Origin: Paenibacillus sp. FSL H7-0331
Lineage (GTDB): Bacteria; Bacillota; Bacilli; Paenibacillales; NBRC-103111
NCBI RefSeq assembly: GCF_001956045.1
Contig: NZ_MRTH01000021.1
Location: forward strand, 62,001 to 126,000
Length of the DNA stretch: 64,000 bases
Direction of reading: 5' to 3'
The translations under genes and the position numbers were made by a program. Shown one piece after another: positions 1 through 7,567 of the stretch. The first letter of the stretch is position 1, and each line of letters starts with the position of its first letter. The notes under the pieces are model-generated. The model made no database searches, was not told where the DNA came from, and worked only from the letters and a program-made list of their open reading frames with translations.

Positions 1-481
1 ACGTCCTCATGATGATCATATACCATACGTTGATCGCGGGTGGAATGACGATGGCCCACATGCTGTTCATCAGCCCCAAGCTGTCAACAACAAGATAAGT
101 CGGGATCATCCCACCGTGGAACAGCATCGTAATGACAATGAAAATGGTAAAAAATGACCGGCCATAAAGCCTGCTTCGAGATAAGGGATAAGCACACAGT
201 GCGGTCGCTGCTACATTAATGAAGGTGCCTACACTAGTGTACAGCAAAGTATTGCCGTACGCCCTAATCACTTTGGGATCTGTAAGAATGGTGTAATACG
301 CATCGAAATTAAACCCTATAGGAAACCATTTGATTTCTCCCCGCATCACGTTCATCCCATTGCTGACTGAAACAATAAACATGTAATAAAGCGGATATAC
401 AAAGGCAAAGATAGCCGCAATCAAACTCAGATAGATGACGGCATCAAAGCAAATGGAGCCCACGGTCATTTGTTTTTTCAT
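1..481 (-). CDS. Carbohydrate ABC transporter permease, LplC/MalG-like (3' part outside window)
   Basis: The frame starts with ATG at 481 behind a GAAAGGAG ribosome binding site and stays open to the window edge, so about 160 N-terminal residues are present. It begins with a short basic segment and a first membrane helix (about residues 12-35), followed by a polar stretch and further helices, with the phrases NTLLYTSVGT and FHGGMIPTYL seen in LplC-like permeases. In the family these proteins pair with an LplB-type permease to import oligosaccharides. The partner lies 38 bp upstream. The EAA loop and C-terminus are cut off, and the solute-binding protein is probably beyond the window. Confidence 0.9.
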   Translation of the reverse strand, partial: MKKQMTVGSICFDAVIYLSLIAAIFAFVYPLYYMFIVSVSNGMNVMRGEIKWFPIGFNFDAYYTILTDPKVIRAYGNTLLYTSVGTFINVAATALCAYPLSRSRLYGRSFFTIFIVITMLFHGGMIPTYLVVDSLGLMNSMWAIVIPPAINVWYMIIMRT

Positions 482-519
482 GTGATTCTCCTTTCATAAT
501 GTGCTGTAACGGAGAACTA

Positions 520-1470
520 TTACCATAAGCTCGTTTCGCTCACTTTCCGCGACACTTGATTTGCAGCCGTAATCAGGCAAAGTGAAATCACTGCTTGAAA
601 AAGCTCGACGGCTGTAGCATAGCTGAAATCGTTCCCCAGTAAACCACGCCGATAAGCGAAGGTCGATATGACATCAGCTGTTTCATAGGTGGGACCCGTA
701 TACAGCAGCAATATTTTCTCGTAGCCAATGGACATCATATTGCCGAGCGTAAGCAGGAACATAATGGTCACGACTGGCGCAATTCCAGGCAGTGTTACAT
801 GACGAATCTGCTCCCATCGATTGGCACCATCCATCCGGGCCGCTTCGTATTGCTGCGGATCAATCGAGGATAAGGCTGCCAAATAAATGATCGATCCCCA
901 TCCGACGCCCTGCCATATATCAGAGGTGATATAGATCGTTCGAAACCAATCAGCCAGCATCAGAAAAGGCTTCGGTTCGATGCCAAATTCAAGCAACACG
1001 CGGTTGACCAGCCCATCGTTGGAGAAAAAATTAACCACCATGCCGCATATGACGACGGTTGAAAGAAAATGCGGCAAGTAACTCACGGTTTGCGACAGCT
1101 TTTTGAACCATTTTAATTTAACCTCATTCAGTATCAGTGCCAAAATAATCGGGGTGGGGAAATAAAATAGGAGCATATACACATTAAGAAGCACCGTGTT
1201 CTTTACTAATCTCCAAAAGTACGGATCGCTCAGAAATTCCCGAAAATGTCTAAGCCCTACCCATTCACTGTGAAAAACACCTTTTACAAAATTATAGTCC
1301 TGAAAGCCGATCAGCAGCCCGAACATCGGGCCGTACTTAAACAAAATAAAGTAAAGGATCGGCAACGATAGCATAACGTATAGGTACTTGCTCTCAGCAA
1401 TTCTTTTTCTTCGTTCCGTTTTAATCGTAGCGACTACTTTCCTTGTCCCCGCTATGCTCCTTACTGCCAT
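520..1470 (-). CDS. Carbohydrate ABC transporter permease, LplB/MalF-like
   Basis: This is an inner-membrane permease of a binding-protein-dependent sugar importer with about six hydrophobic helices. The conserved cytoplasmic EAA loop, which docks the ATPase, is visible as EAARMDGANRWEQ near residues 209-221. The frame is open back to 1500, but GGAAGGAG lies seven bases before the ATG at 1470, so I take that start (316 aa). It forms an operon with the LplC-like permease downstream. Such LplB/LplC pairs in Paenibacillus usually serve plant or microbial oligosaccharides and often use an unlinked ATPase. The substrate is unknown; the glycoside-hydrolase-like gene behind it (1787-4198) is suggestive only. 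Confidence 0.93.
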   Translation of the reverse strand: MAVRSIAGTRKVVATIKTERRKRIAESKYLYVMLSLPILYFILFKYGPMFGLLIGFQDYNFVKGVFHSEWVGLRHFREFLSDPYFWRLVKNTVLLNVYMLLFYFPTPIILALILNEVKLKWFKKLSQTVSYLPHFLSTVVICGMVVNFFSNDGLVNRVLLEFGIEPKPFLMLADWFRTIYITSDIWQGVGWGSIIYLAALSSIDPQQYEAARMDGANRWEQIRHVTLPGIAPVVTIMFLLTLGNMMSIGYEKILLLYTGPTYETADVISTFAYRRGLLGNDFSYATAVELFQAVISLCLITAANQVSRKVSETSLW

Positions 1471-1650
1471 GGTCATACTCCTTCCCAGCCTGTTAGTCAC
1501 CCTTAGATTCTATTCCATTCAACTCAGAAAGCGGTTGCAATACGTGGTTATTCGATTGCTGCTGTAACGATTATCAGTATAGCATCCATACCAAAGTGTG
1601 ATAACATCCATTATGGCAGGTGAGGTTCCATTTTTTCTCCGCAGCCCGCT

Positions 1651-1679
1651 TTGTTTCATTTTTCTATCTTGTTTCATTT
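1651..1679. repeat. Direct repeat TTGTTTCATTT, 18-bp period, upstream of permease operon
   Basis: The 11-base word TTGTTTCATTT occurs at 1651-1661 and again at 1669-1679. It lies about 180 bp before the permease start at 1470, in a 316-bp gap that otherwise holds the terminator of the neighbouring gene and a weak -10-like TATACT (minus strand, 1576-1581). Tandem half-sites of this kind are typical of AraC-type activators, which often control LplBC-type transporters. That role is inferred. Confidence 0.4.
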
Positions 1680-1697
1680 CGAAAACAAAGCTTGCAT

Positions 1698-1742
1698 GCA
1701 AAAAGCTATTCGGTAGCGCCTCTCAGCACTACGGAATAGCTT
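1698..1742 (-). terminator. Rho-independent terminator after the 1787-4198 gene
   Basis: The arms at 1703-1719 and 1726-1742 pair over 17 bases with two mismatches around a 6-base loop. On the minus strand the hairpin is followed by TTTTT. It closes transcription of the glycoside-hydrolase-like gene and insulates the permease operon. Confidence 0.75.
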
Positions 1743-1786
1743 GGTTGTTATGCTTATTCTGCTTCATTTGGAGCTGATGCCCAGAG

Positions 1787-4198
1787 TTATGCCTGGACTT
1801 GCTGCGACTCACTTCTGATCAGCCATATTTCCCCTATATTTAATCGCTTGGTGCCTTGGGTACGCAGGAAGGTCAGCTTCAGCTCGCCAGTGCTCACCAC
1901 TTCACGTGGAATATGAGCCTCACGAATCGTTACCGCTGACCCGTTCACCAGAAGGCTTTCTTCGACCACATAGGTATCGTTAGCCGTTAGCTTCACCTGA
2001 ACCGCCTTATGCGCTTCAACTCCAATCTCACCGACGTAAGCCACCTTTACTATGTAATCTGTCGATGGGTCCAGATGATCATAACGAACGATGATCGGGG
2101 TATCGAGCATAACATTAATATGATTAATCCAGGCTAGTGGAATGCCGCCTCGTTCCTTCTCCTTTGCTTCTGTAATAGCGCCTGACAGCAAATAAACGGC
2201 ATGGGCCGTTCTCGGCGAATACAGGTAACCCGGATCCTTTTCCAACCCTTGTCCTGGGTCAATACGACGATTGCTGCGGTACGAGCCCAAATTATCGTAA
2301 AAACCACCGGGTCCCGGATTGATCCGATTCAGAGCTTCATCGATCATCGTCAGCCGTTTCGTCTCATCCTGCTCCTCCTGGATCAAGGCGCACCTGATGC
2401 GCAGCCAACGGGCATCGTTCAAGGGAGCATTGATCGCATCCATGAACGCTCCACGATCCTGAGCTATCGCATAATGCCTTGTCACGGTCAGCTGGTATCC
2501 AATATTGGCAAACAACTGATCGGCCAGCTCCTCGCACCGTCTGCGGTAATCCTGAGCCACCGGCTCTGTCACAGCCCTCGATAAAATCTGTTCAACCTGC
2601 TGCACAGCAGCCAATGCTCCTGTTTGTTTTGCTTCCCGCAGTGCTTCCTTGGCCCTGTATTCCAGATCGGTTTCGTAGAAAAGCCGCCGCTTCGTATAGG
2701 CGTCAAAGTAAGCACGCAGCAACCCCATCTGAAAGCGGTAATTGTTGATTACGCGCTCAGACGCTTCCCTTTCCATCTGTTGCCACTGCAGCAGGGTTAT
2801 TTCCACGCCTTCGTTGGCCGCCAGAGGCCCGACCCAGTTGTCCTCCAACGCCAGCAAGCCTTGAGCCACTCCGTCGGCTAGCTCGCAGCTGATAAACCAT
2901 CCGGCAAAATCCCTTAACGTTTCCACAGCTGGTGTCAGTGGGTTCCAATCCTGATCGTTCCAAATAAATTTATTTACATCGTCGTTAATGCCTTCGGAAT
3001 AAGATAAATTGCCCACCGTATACGAGGCCAGCTCGTTATGAATATGCTTTTGCGCCAACGGACGAGGATTGCTGCTTTCTCTGCCTAACGTAAGCGCGAA
3101 GGAGAGGTCCCAGTCGGCTACCGGATATTGGCAATGGAAATTGTGCGTGATGTCCTCATAGCGTCGAATCGGGTATTTCTGCGGAACAATTCGTCTAAGC
3201 TCAGGCAAAGCTTCGTCCACATGAGGACCGAATACAATGCCGCCCAGCCAATCCGGCTCCTTGCTCAGCTGCTCATAGAAGCCGTTCTTCCAGGCAGTTG
3301 GATCACCATTCATGACCTGAGGCGACAACCATAGCTTAGCTTCAGGATGGTAACGGTTCAGCAATCCAGCTACTTGTTCGCACCATTTAAATAACGGCTC
3401 TGGCTCCATATCTCCCGGATCGCTGCCAGGGATGAAAATATGTTGAATATGCGGAAGACTGCTGAATATATGCTCACGCTCGGCCAGCTCCGCCTCAATC
3501 GTAGCCGGATTAGAGAAGTCTTTTCCGAGATTCGGATACCAGATCCACGTATCCATTCCGTAGGAAGCAATGATTTCAGACAATCGAATCATCATTTCCA
3601 TCGGTTCAACCTTCATCACCGGACCTATCGGATCATCATCCGTTCTTGGCGGCAAGATTTCAATGCTGTTCGCACCGAAAATAGCCAAATCCCGAATATA
3701 CTGGTCGTATTGCTCTATACTCCAAGCATCATAAGCATTGTTCTTTGGCCTGTAGCCAAGCTGATGCCCGCGTAGAGGAAAGCTCGGAGCTTCATTCAGG
3801 TTGAGCTCGCGTTCCAGCTGTATAAGGTGATCTCCCCACCTTAATGAGCGCAGCAGCTTGCCTACTCCGTATAATACGCCCCGTGCATCCGCGCCAATAA
3901 TAGACACCGTAGGGTTGTCGGTAGTCGACACCGTGCGAAGCGCGTAACCTTCCGGCTTAAGGATCGGAAGGTCCTTAGGCAGACGTTCGCCATCGAATCC
4001 TTCGATTGAAGGATATGAGTCCATCGTACCGACCGCTATAACTGGAGTATTTCCATCTGGGAAGCTATTTGCGCGGCTTAACCGGACTCCTGTGCGTTTC
4101 TCCAGCTCCTCAATCAGGACATCAACCGCTTTTGCTTCTGCTCCCTTGGCTTCCTTGGACGAAACCACTGTGGCCGCGACCAAATTCAAAAATGCCAT
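1787..4198 (-). CDS. Large glycoside-hydrolase-like protein with GH20b/alpha-glucuronidase-type N-terminal domain
   Basis: The chosen start is ATG at 4198, eight bases after GGAGG (803 aa). The frame is open to a TTG at 4288, but that start has no ribosome binding site. The first ~130 residues look like the alpha/beta domain found before the catalytic barrel in GH20, GH67 and GH84 enzymes (ELEKRTGVRL, then GADARGVLYGVGKLLR). A barrel-like region follows with RGHQLGYRPKNNAYDAW and GSDPGDMEPEP, and the C-terminal ~140 residues look like a beta-sandwich. No signal peptide is seen, so it is probably cytoplasmic and acts on an imported oligosaccharide. The catalytic residues and exact GH family cannot be named from sequence alone. 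A cre-like site lies upstream at 4301-4314. Confidence 0.75.
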   Translation of the reverse strand: MAFLNLVAATVVSSKEAKGAEAKAVDVLIEELEKRTGVRLSRANSFPDGNTPVIAVGTMDSYPSIEGFDGERLPKDLPILKPEGYALRTVSTTDNPTVSIIGADARGVLYGVGKLLRSLRWGDHLIQLERELNLNEAPSFPLRGHQLGYRPKNNAYDAWSIEQYDQYIRDLAIFGANSIEILPPRTDDDPIGPVMKVEPMEMMIRLSEIIASYGMDTWIWYPNLGKDFSNPATIEAELAEREHIFSSLPHIQHIFIPGSDPGDMEPEPLFKWCEQVAGLLNRYHPEAKLWLSPQVMNGDPTAWKNGFYEQLSKEPDWLGGIVFGPHVDEALPELRRIVPQKYPIRRYEDITHNFHCQYPVADWDLSFALTLGRESSNPRPLAQKHIHNELASYTVGNLSYSEGINDDVNKFIWNDQDWNPLTPAVETLRDFAGWFISCELADGVAQGLLALEDNWVGPLAANEGVEITLLQWQQMEREASERVINNYRFQMGLLRAYFDAYTKRRLFYETDLEYRAKEALREAKQTGALAAVQQVEQILSRAVTEPVAQDYRRRCEELADQLFANIGYQLTVTRHYAIAQDRGAFMDAINAPLNDARWLRIRCALIQEEQDETKRLTMIDEALNRINPGPGGFYDNLGSYRSNRRIDPGQGLEKDPGYLYSPRTAHAVYLLSGAITEAKEKERGGIPLAWINHINVMLDTPIIVRYDHLDPSTDYIVKVAYVGEIGVEAHKAVQVKLTANDTYVVEESLLVNGSAVTIREAHIPREVVSTGELKLTFLRTQGTKRLNIGEIWLIRSESQQVQA

Positions 4199-4300
4199 TT
4201 CGTATGCCTCCATTTCTTTTTGAGCGTGCTCTTTTAATTTCGATCGAACTAACTTATTCATTAAGTTAATTACGCTCAGTATACTCAACTCAAATCAGGA

Positions 4301-4314
4301 TGTAAACGTTTTAA
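4301..4314. promoter_or_regulatory. cre-like site (CcpA operator candidate)
   Basis: TGTAAACGTTTTAA matches the catabolite-responsive consensus TGWAANCGNTNWCW at all but one position. It lies about 100 bp before the start of the glycoside-hydrolase-like gene. A near-identical site occurs at 17226-17239 before another carbohydrate gene. Carbon catabolite repression of this gene is the inferred role. Confidence 0.5.
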
Positions 4315-4315
4315 T

Positions 4316-4636
4316 TTACTTATTCAATACCTTTTCAAAACAAAAGTAGGGCACCTTGCGAAATGGATATCGGACATTCCCCCGTTCACTGTAGCCTCCG
4401 CGCTGATACATGCCAAGGGCTGCAGCATTCTCTGCATACACATCCAGCCGGATGCTGGTATATCCATACGAGGCTATGTAAACTTCGGCGAATCGCAGCA
4501 GCTTACTGCCTAATCCGTAGATCCAATCCCATTGATAATTGCCTGATTTGCGAAGATTTCGTGTAACTGACGTATACAGGCTTTTAACCGCTTTTAGATC
4601 CTCGACTTGAAGGGCTGTAATTTCTGCTATTCCCAC
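4316..4636 (-). CDS. Shortened GNAT-family acetyltransferase, possibly inactive
   Basis: The start is GTG at 4636, eight bases after AGGAGG, giving 106 aa. The N-terminus (VEDLKAVKSLY, then GNYQWDWIY) and the C-terminus (GLGSKLLRFAE, SIRLDVYAENAAALGMY, PYFCFEK) match the two ends of a small-molecule GNAT. However, the ~60 residues that normally lie between them, including beta strands 2-4 and most of the acetyl-CoA pyrophosphate loop, are missing. The join is in frame. GNATs of this group are usually near 165 aa, so this looks like an in-frame internal deletion leaving a protein unlikely to bind acetyl-CoA. It is the last gene of the TetR operon, 13 bp after the membrane protein gene. Confidence 0.7.
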   Translation of the reverse strand: MGIAEITALQVEDLKAVKSLYTSVTRNLRKSGNYQWDWIYGLGSKLLRFAEVYIASYGYTSIRLDVYAENAAALGMYQRGGYSERGNVRYPFRKVPYFCFEKVLNK

Positions 4637-4649
4637 CGGATTCACCTCC

Positions 4650-5303
4650 TCACTTCAAAATAGGAAAAGCTGACTCTCGCTTGATCTCCGCCAACCGCCG
4701 TCCTGACTGCTTTCTATACAAATAAGTCCACCCAATGGCTATACCTAGGATGACGTACATAACCAGATGCGACAGTGCCAAAAATGCTGTAACCGACAAG
4801 GAGTACACCATTATCACTTTAATTACGGCCTCACCCAATAGTACAGCGCCCCAGCCAGCAGTCATGATTCTCATCACTTTACGTGCATAGGCAAATTTCC
4901 AGTTATCCGCAAATGCCTGCTTCTGATTCTCATCATTGGAAGCGATGAAGCGAAATGCAAAGTAATAAATAATCGGCTTTGGAAACAACAGCGATACGAG
5001 AAAAATCAAACCCATAATACCGGTAACAAAAGACTCTCTTAGCAAAATCAATTGTTGGCTTCCACCCAGCAGTACCGCTCCCGCACTGAGAATAAACCCT
5101 GTTGCCATAAAGACGGCAAATACATCCAGCTTTTTGTGCTTCAAAATATGATAAAACGTATCCAGCAATGGAATAATCGCAGCAATCGATAACGCCATCA
5201 CATCGGTCATATGTCCTTCCAGAATTGTGTATACGAGTAAAGGTAATCCCCCATTGATCAGTAGAGAAACTAAGATATTCCGAATTATTTTTTTGCGATT
5301 CAT
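4650..5303 (-). CDS. VC0807-like integral membrane protein
   Basis: This 217-aa protein has about six membrane helices and resembles the VC0807 family, whose members are widespread and have no established function. AAGGAGG lies eight bases before the ATG. Typical features are the GGLPLLVYTILEG segment in helix 1 and the cytoplasmic loop FADNWKFAYARKVMR between helices 4 and 5. It sits 48 bp downstream of a TetR-type regulator and is very probably controlled by it, which suggests a role in resistance or export. The family call is moderately sure and the role is inferred. Confidence 0.75.
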   Translation of the reverse strand: MNRKKIIRNILVSLLINGGLPLLVYTILEGHMTDVMALSIAAIIPLLDTFYHILKHKKLDVFAVFMATGFILSAGAVLLGGSQQLILLRESFVTGIMGLIFLVSLLFPKPIIYYFAFRFIASNDENQKQAFADNWKFAYARKVMRIMTAGWGAVLLGEAVIKVIMVYSLSVTAFLALSHLVMYVILGIAIGWTYLYRKQSGRRLAEIKRESAFPILK

Positions 5304-5351
5304 CGCGTTAGACCTCCTTAATAAAATAAGTGCCTTACCTCTTAAGCGTGT

Positions 5352-5930
5352 TTACTTCTGAAATGCGTTGATCATAAAAAGGAATACATCCTGCATTTGA
5401 GGCACTTGCTGATCATCTGCGATCATTTGATTGACGCGTAAACCATAAGATAATGTCACAAACATCGAGGCAAAAGCCTTCACATCCACATGAGCCGGAA
5501 TCGCACCATGCTCTTTTCCGATGGTAATCCATGCTTCTGAGAGCTCCATCAAACTTCGGCGTAGCTCCTTTAACATCGTCGCGATATTCGGCTTGTGCTG
5601 CTGGCTTAACAAGTAAATGAATATAGTATTGCTGGTTCCTCTTTCCGCCATCGACGATACAATAGCTTGAATCGCAGGTCGAATGTCGTTGTCTTTCGAT
5701 AGCTTAACCGCTTCATGAAACTGATGATTCACAGTCGTCATATAGCTTTCAAGTATTTTCCCGAATAGCTCATCCTTGCTTTTTACATAGTGGTAGATCG
5801 CGCCCTTGGACAATCCTGTACGATCCATAATCATCTGAAGCGTCGTTTGCTGGCAGCCCGTTTCTTTAATCAACTGTTCGGTCACGGATAAAATATGTGA
5901 TAAAGTTTGTTGGTCCAGTTTCTGTTCCAT
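5352..5930 (-). CDS. TetR/AcrR-family transcriptional regulator
   Basis: The protein is 192 aa. Residues 10-56 form the canonical TetR helix-turn-helix (TTLQMIMDRTGLSKGAIYHYVKSKDELF); the remaining all-helical part is the ligand-binding and dimerisation domain. It is the first gene of an operon with the VC0807-like membrane protein and the shortened GNAT. A perfect 6-1-6 palindrome lies 53 bp upstream between plausible -35 and -10 elements, so autorepression of the operon, relieved by an unknown ligand, is the expected mode. Confidence 0.95.
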   Translation of the reverse strand: MEQKLDQQTLSHILSVTEQLIKETGCQQTTLQMIMDRTGLSKGAIYHYVKSKDELFGKILESYMTTVNHQFHEAVKLSKDNDIRPAIQAIVSSMAERGTSNTIFIYLLSQQHKPNIATMLKELRRSLMELSEAWITIGKEHGAIPAHVDVKAFASMFVTLSYGLRVNQMIADDQQVPQMQDVFLFMINAFQK

Positions 5931-6315
5931 AATAAGCTCCTTTAAATATCAGAGTATCTTGCTGTTAAAAACATGTTATCATACCGACCGTCGGTCTGTA
6001 AATGCTTTTAGAACAAAAAAAGGAAAAATAGCCAGGAATGCATCGCTCGATCTACGGCTTCGAATAAACGTATAGTGTTTACAGGCTATACTATAAAATC
6101 GTTTGCACCCGTCTTTAAAGAATCGATCAATTTATTGCATTATTTGAGATGCTGCAGTATACAACCTGTAAAATTTCCTTGATATTTGTTGAAAAAGGTC
6201 AAATTCAATGTAAGCTTGCTCAAGTTCATCGTCATTTACTTGTAAAAAGTAATGTGGTATATTAATTATAGTTAATAAGCGCCATCACTTTGATAGTTCA
6301 AAGGAGCCCATAGTT
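5931..6315. other. Divergent intergenic region, TetR operon / pirin
   Basis: This 385-bp gap separates the divergent TetR and pirin genes. Its TetR-proximal end holds the palindrome at 5983-5995. The pirin-proximal end is AT-rich, with several TATATT/TTAATT words near 6258-6270 that could serve as a -10, and ends in AAAGGAG before the pirin start. I see no open frame or RNA gene in the middle. Confidence 0.5.
5983..5995. promoter_or_regulatory. TetR operator palindrome
   Basis: ACCGAC-C-GTCGGT is a perfect 6-1-6 inverted repeat 53 bp upstream of the TetR gene. On the minus strand it fills the spacer of a possible promoter (TTTACA, 16 bp, GATAAC), the usual position for a TetR repressor site. 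Confidence 0.65.
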
Positions 6316-7014
6316 ATGATAAAAGTATACCCCGCCGCCTCTCGTTATTCGGCCGATCATGGTTGGTTACAAAGTAATTTCAGCTTTTCCTTTGGCGATT
6401 TCTACGACCCGCTTAATACCCAGTTCGGCCCACTCCGTGTATTTAATGATGATATCGTCCAAGGTGGACGCGGCTTTGGAGCACATCCTCATCGGGAAAT
6501 GGAGATCGTCTCTGTCGTTTTGAAGGGGCAGCTCAAACATGAAGACAGTACCGGACAATCGGCTGTGACTACCTTTGGAGAAGTTCAGAGAATGTCTGCG
6601 GGCACTGGTATTATTCATTCCGAGGTAAATCCCGGTGTTGAGGACGTTCATATTTTACAAATCTGGTTCACACCTAACGTGAGCGGACTGGAGCCTTCCT
6701 ATGAAACGAGCAGCTATGATATTAACGCCTTACGCAATGAATTGCTGCCAATCGTTTCCCATCAATCCGGTGAAGGCATTGCCCATATACACCAGGATTT
6801 GACTATGTATATGTCGGAATTGGAGCCGGGGCACGCACTTGAATTTAAGCAGCAGCCGGGCCGACGTATTTATGTGATGGTGATCGAGGGAGACCTGAGC
6901 CTGAATGATGAGGCCACACTTGTCAAGCGTGATGCTGCCCGTATTGAGCAAACCCCTGAGCTAACACTGCGCACGAATAGCGGTGCTACGCTGTTACTAA
7001 TCGATTTGCCTTAG
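6316..7014 (+). CDS. Pirin-family bicupin (YhhW/YhaK-like)
   Basis: This 232-aa protein has two cupin domains. The N-terminal domain carries the metal-binding set of pirins: H57 and H59 in HPHREME, with H101 and E103 in GIIHSEVNPG. Characterised relatives include E. coli YhhW, which has quercetinase activity in vitro, but the physiological role of bacterial pirins is usually unknown. AAAGGAG precedes the ATG by nine bases. The gene is followed after 35 bp by a small unknown gene on the same strand, probably co-transcribed. No signal peptide is present. Confidence 0.93.
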   Translation: MIKVYPAASRYSADHGWLQSNFSFSFGDFYDPLNTQFGPLRVFNDDIVQGGRGFGAHPHREMEIVSVVLKGQLKHEDSTGQSAVTTFGEVQRMSAGTGIIHSEVNPGVEDVHILQIWFTPNVSGLEPSYETSSYDINALRNELLPIVSHQSGEGIAHIHQDLTMYMSELEPGHALEFKQQPGRRIYVMVIEGDLSLNDEATLVKRDAARIEQTPELTLRTNSGATLLLIDLP

Positions 7015-7049
7015 AAGTGCTTTTAAAATAGAAGGGAGTGAATAGAAGT

Positions 7050-7400
7050 ATGTCTGAATTGATACACAAAACACTGTTGATCAAGCATGTGACCAGCCGT
7101 ATGCTGTTGGATTCAAGAGTGCGAGGCAACGCATTTAGCCTGAGCGCCTGCGATAAGGGCTGGCAGCTTGTCGTTGAGGATGTCAATGCCGATGTCATGC
7201 AGACCATTCAAACCGAGCTGGCCGAACTGAATCTGTTCTATTTCGAGGAAGCCGAGGAGGAGCAGGACCGTTCCATTCGTAAATGGTGGCTCTATGATAC
7301 AGTGCTCCCCGAGCTTGTCACGGATGAGGCCGCTCGTCGGCTCACACTTGTCGTGAATACCCGTACGGGTTACAGCAACGAGCATGTGAGCAAGCAGTAG
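7050..7400 (+). CDS. Unrecognised 116-aa protein downstream of pirin
   Basis: ATG at 7050 follows AGGGAG by 11 bases; a GTG at 7038 is in frame but overlaps that ribosome binding site. The product is soluble and acidic in the middle (a run of Glu near residues 66-71, then KWWLYDTVLPELVTDEAARRL). I do not recognise a family. Its spacing suggests co-transcription with the pirin gene, and a large hairpin with flanking T- and A-runs closes the unit. An overlapping frame on the other strand is less convincing because it lacks a ribosome binding site. Confidence 0.6.
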   Translation: MSELIHKTLLIKHVTSRMLLDSRVRGNAFSLSACDKGWQLVVEDVNADVMQTIQTELAELNLFYFEEAEEEQDRSIRKWWLYDTVLPELVTDEAARRLTLVVNTRTGYSNEHVSKQ

Positions 7401-7423
7401 TAATCTTAATCTTACGAAAAAAA

Positions 7424-7540
7424 ATAAACCTCCAGGTGTTCACCAATCGGAGCTGTATACAGAATGAAGCTGACTTATGGTCAACTTGCATTTCGTTCTG
7501 AGCTCAGTACATAGGTGAAACCTGAAGGCTATTTTTTATT
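7424..7540. terminator. Long bidirectional hairpin / terminator
   Basis: The arms at 7429-7444 and 7513-7528 pair with one bulge (CCTCCAGGTG/TTCACC against AGGTGAAACCTGAAGG). They are flanked by AAAAAAAATAAA on the left and ATTTTTTATT on the right, so it can stop transcription from both directions between the pirin unit and sbcC. The 68-base interior is itself self-complementary (CAGAATGAA against TTCGTTCTG), making an unusually long imperfect stem of about 100 bases. Confidence 0.65.
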
Positions 7541-7567
7541 GCGGATCGTGCACATGTTTGTTCTGCA

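Noticed and set aside
1519..1701. 60-codon open frame on the minus strand before the LplB-like permease
   Set aside because: It has no ribosome binding site, its start overlaps the terminator region, its composition is unlike a protein, and it covers the likely promoter of the permease operon.
2201..2584. Long open frames on the plus strand inside the glycoside-hydrolase-like gene
   Set aside because: They are antisense shadows of a conserved protein-coding gene and lack ribosome binding sites.
7113..7385. 90-codon minus-strand frame overlapping the unknown gene after pirin
   Set aside because: It has no ribosome binding site, and the plus-strand frame is better placed, 35 bp after pirin with AGGGAG.
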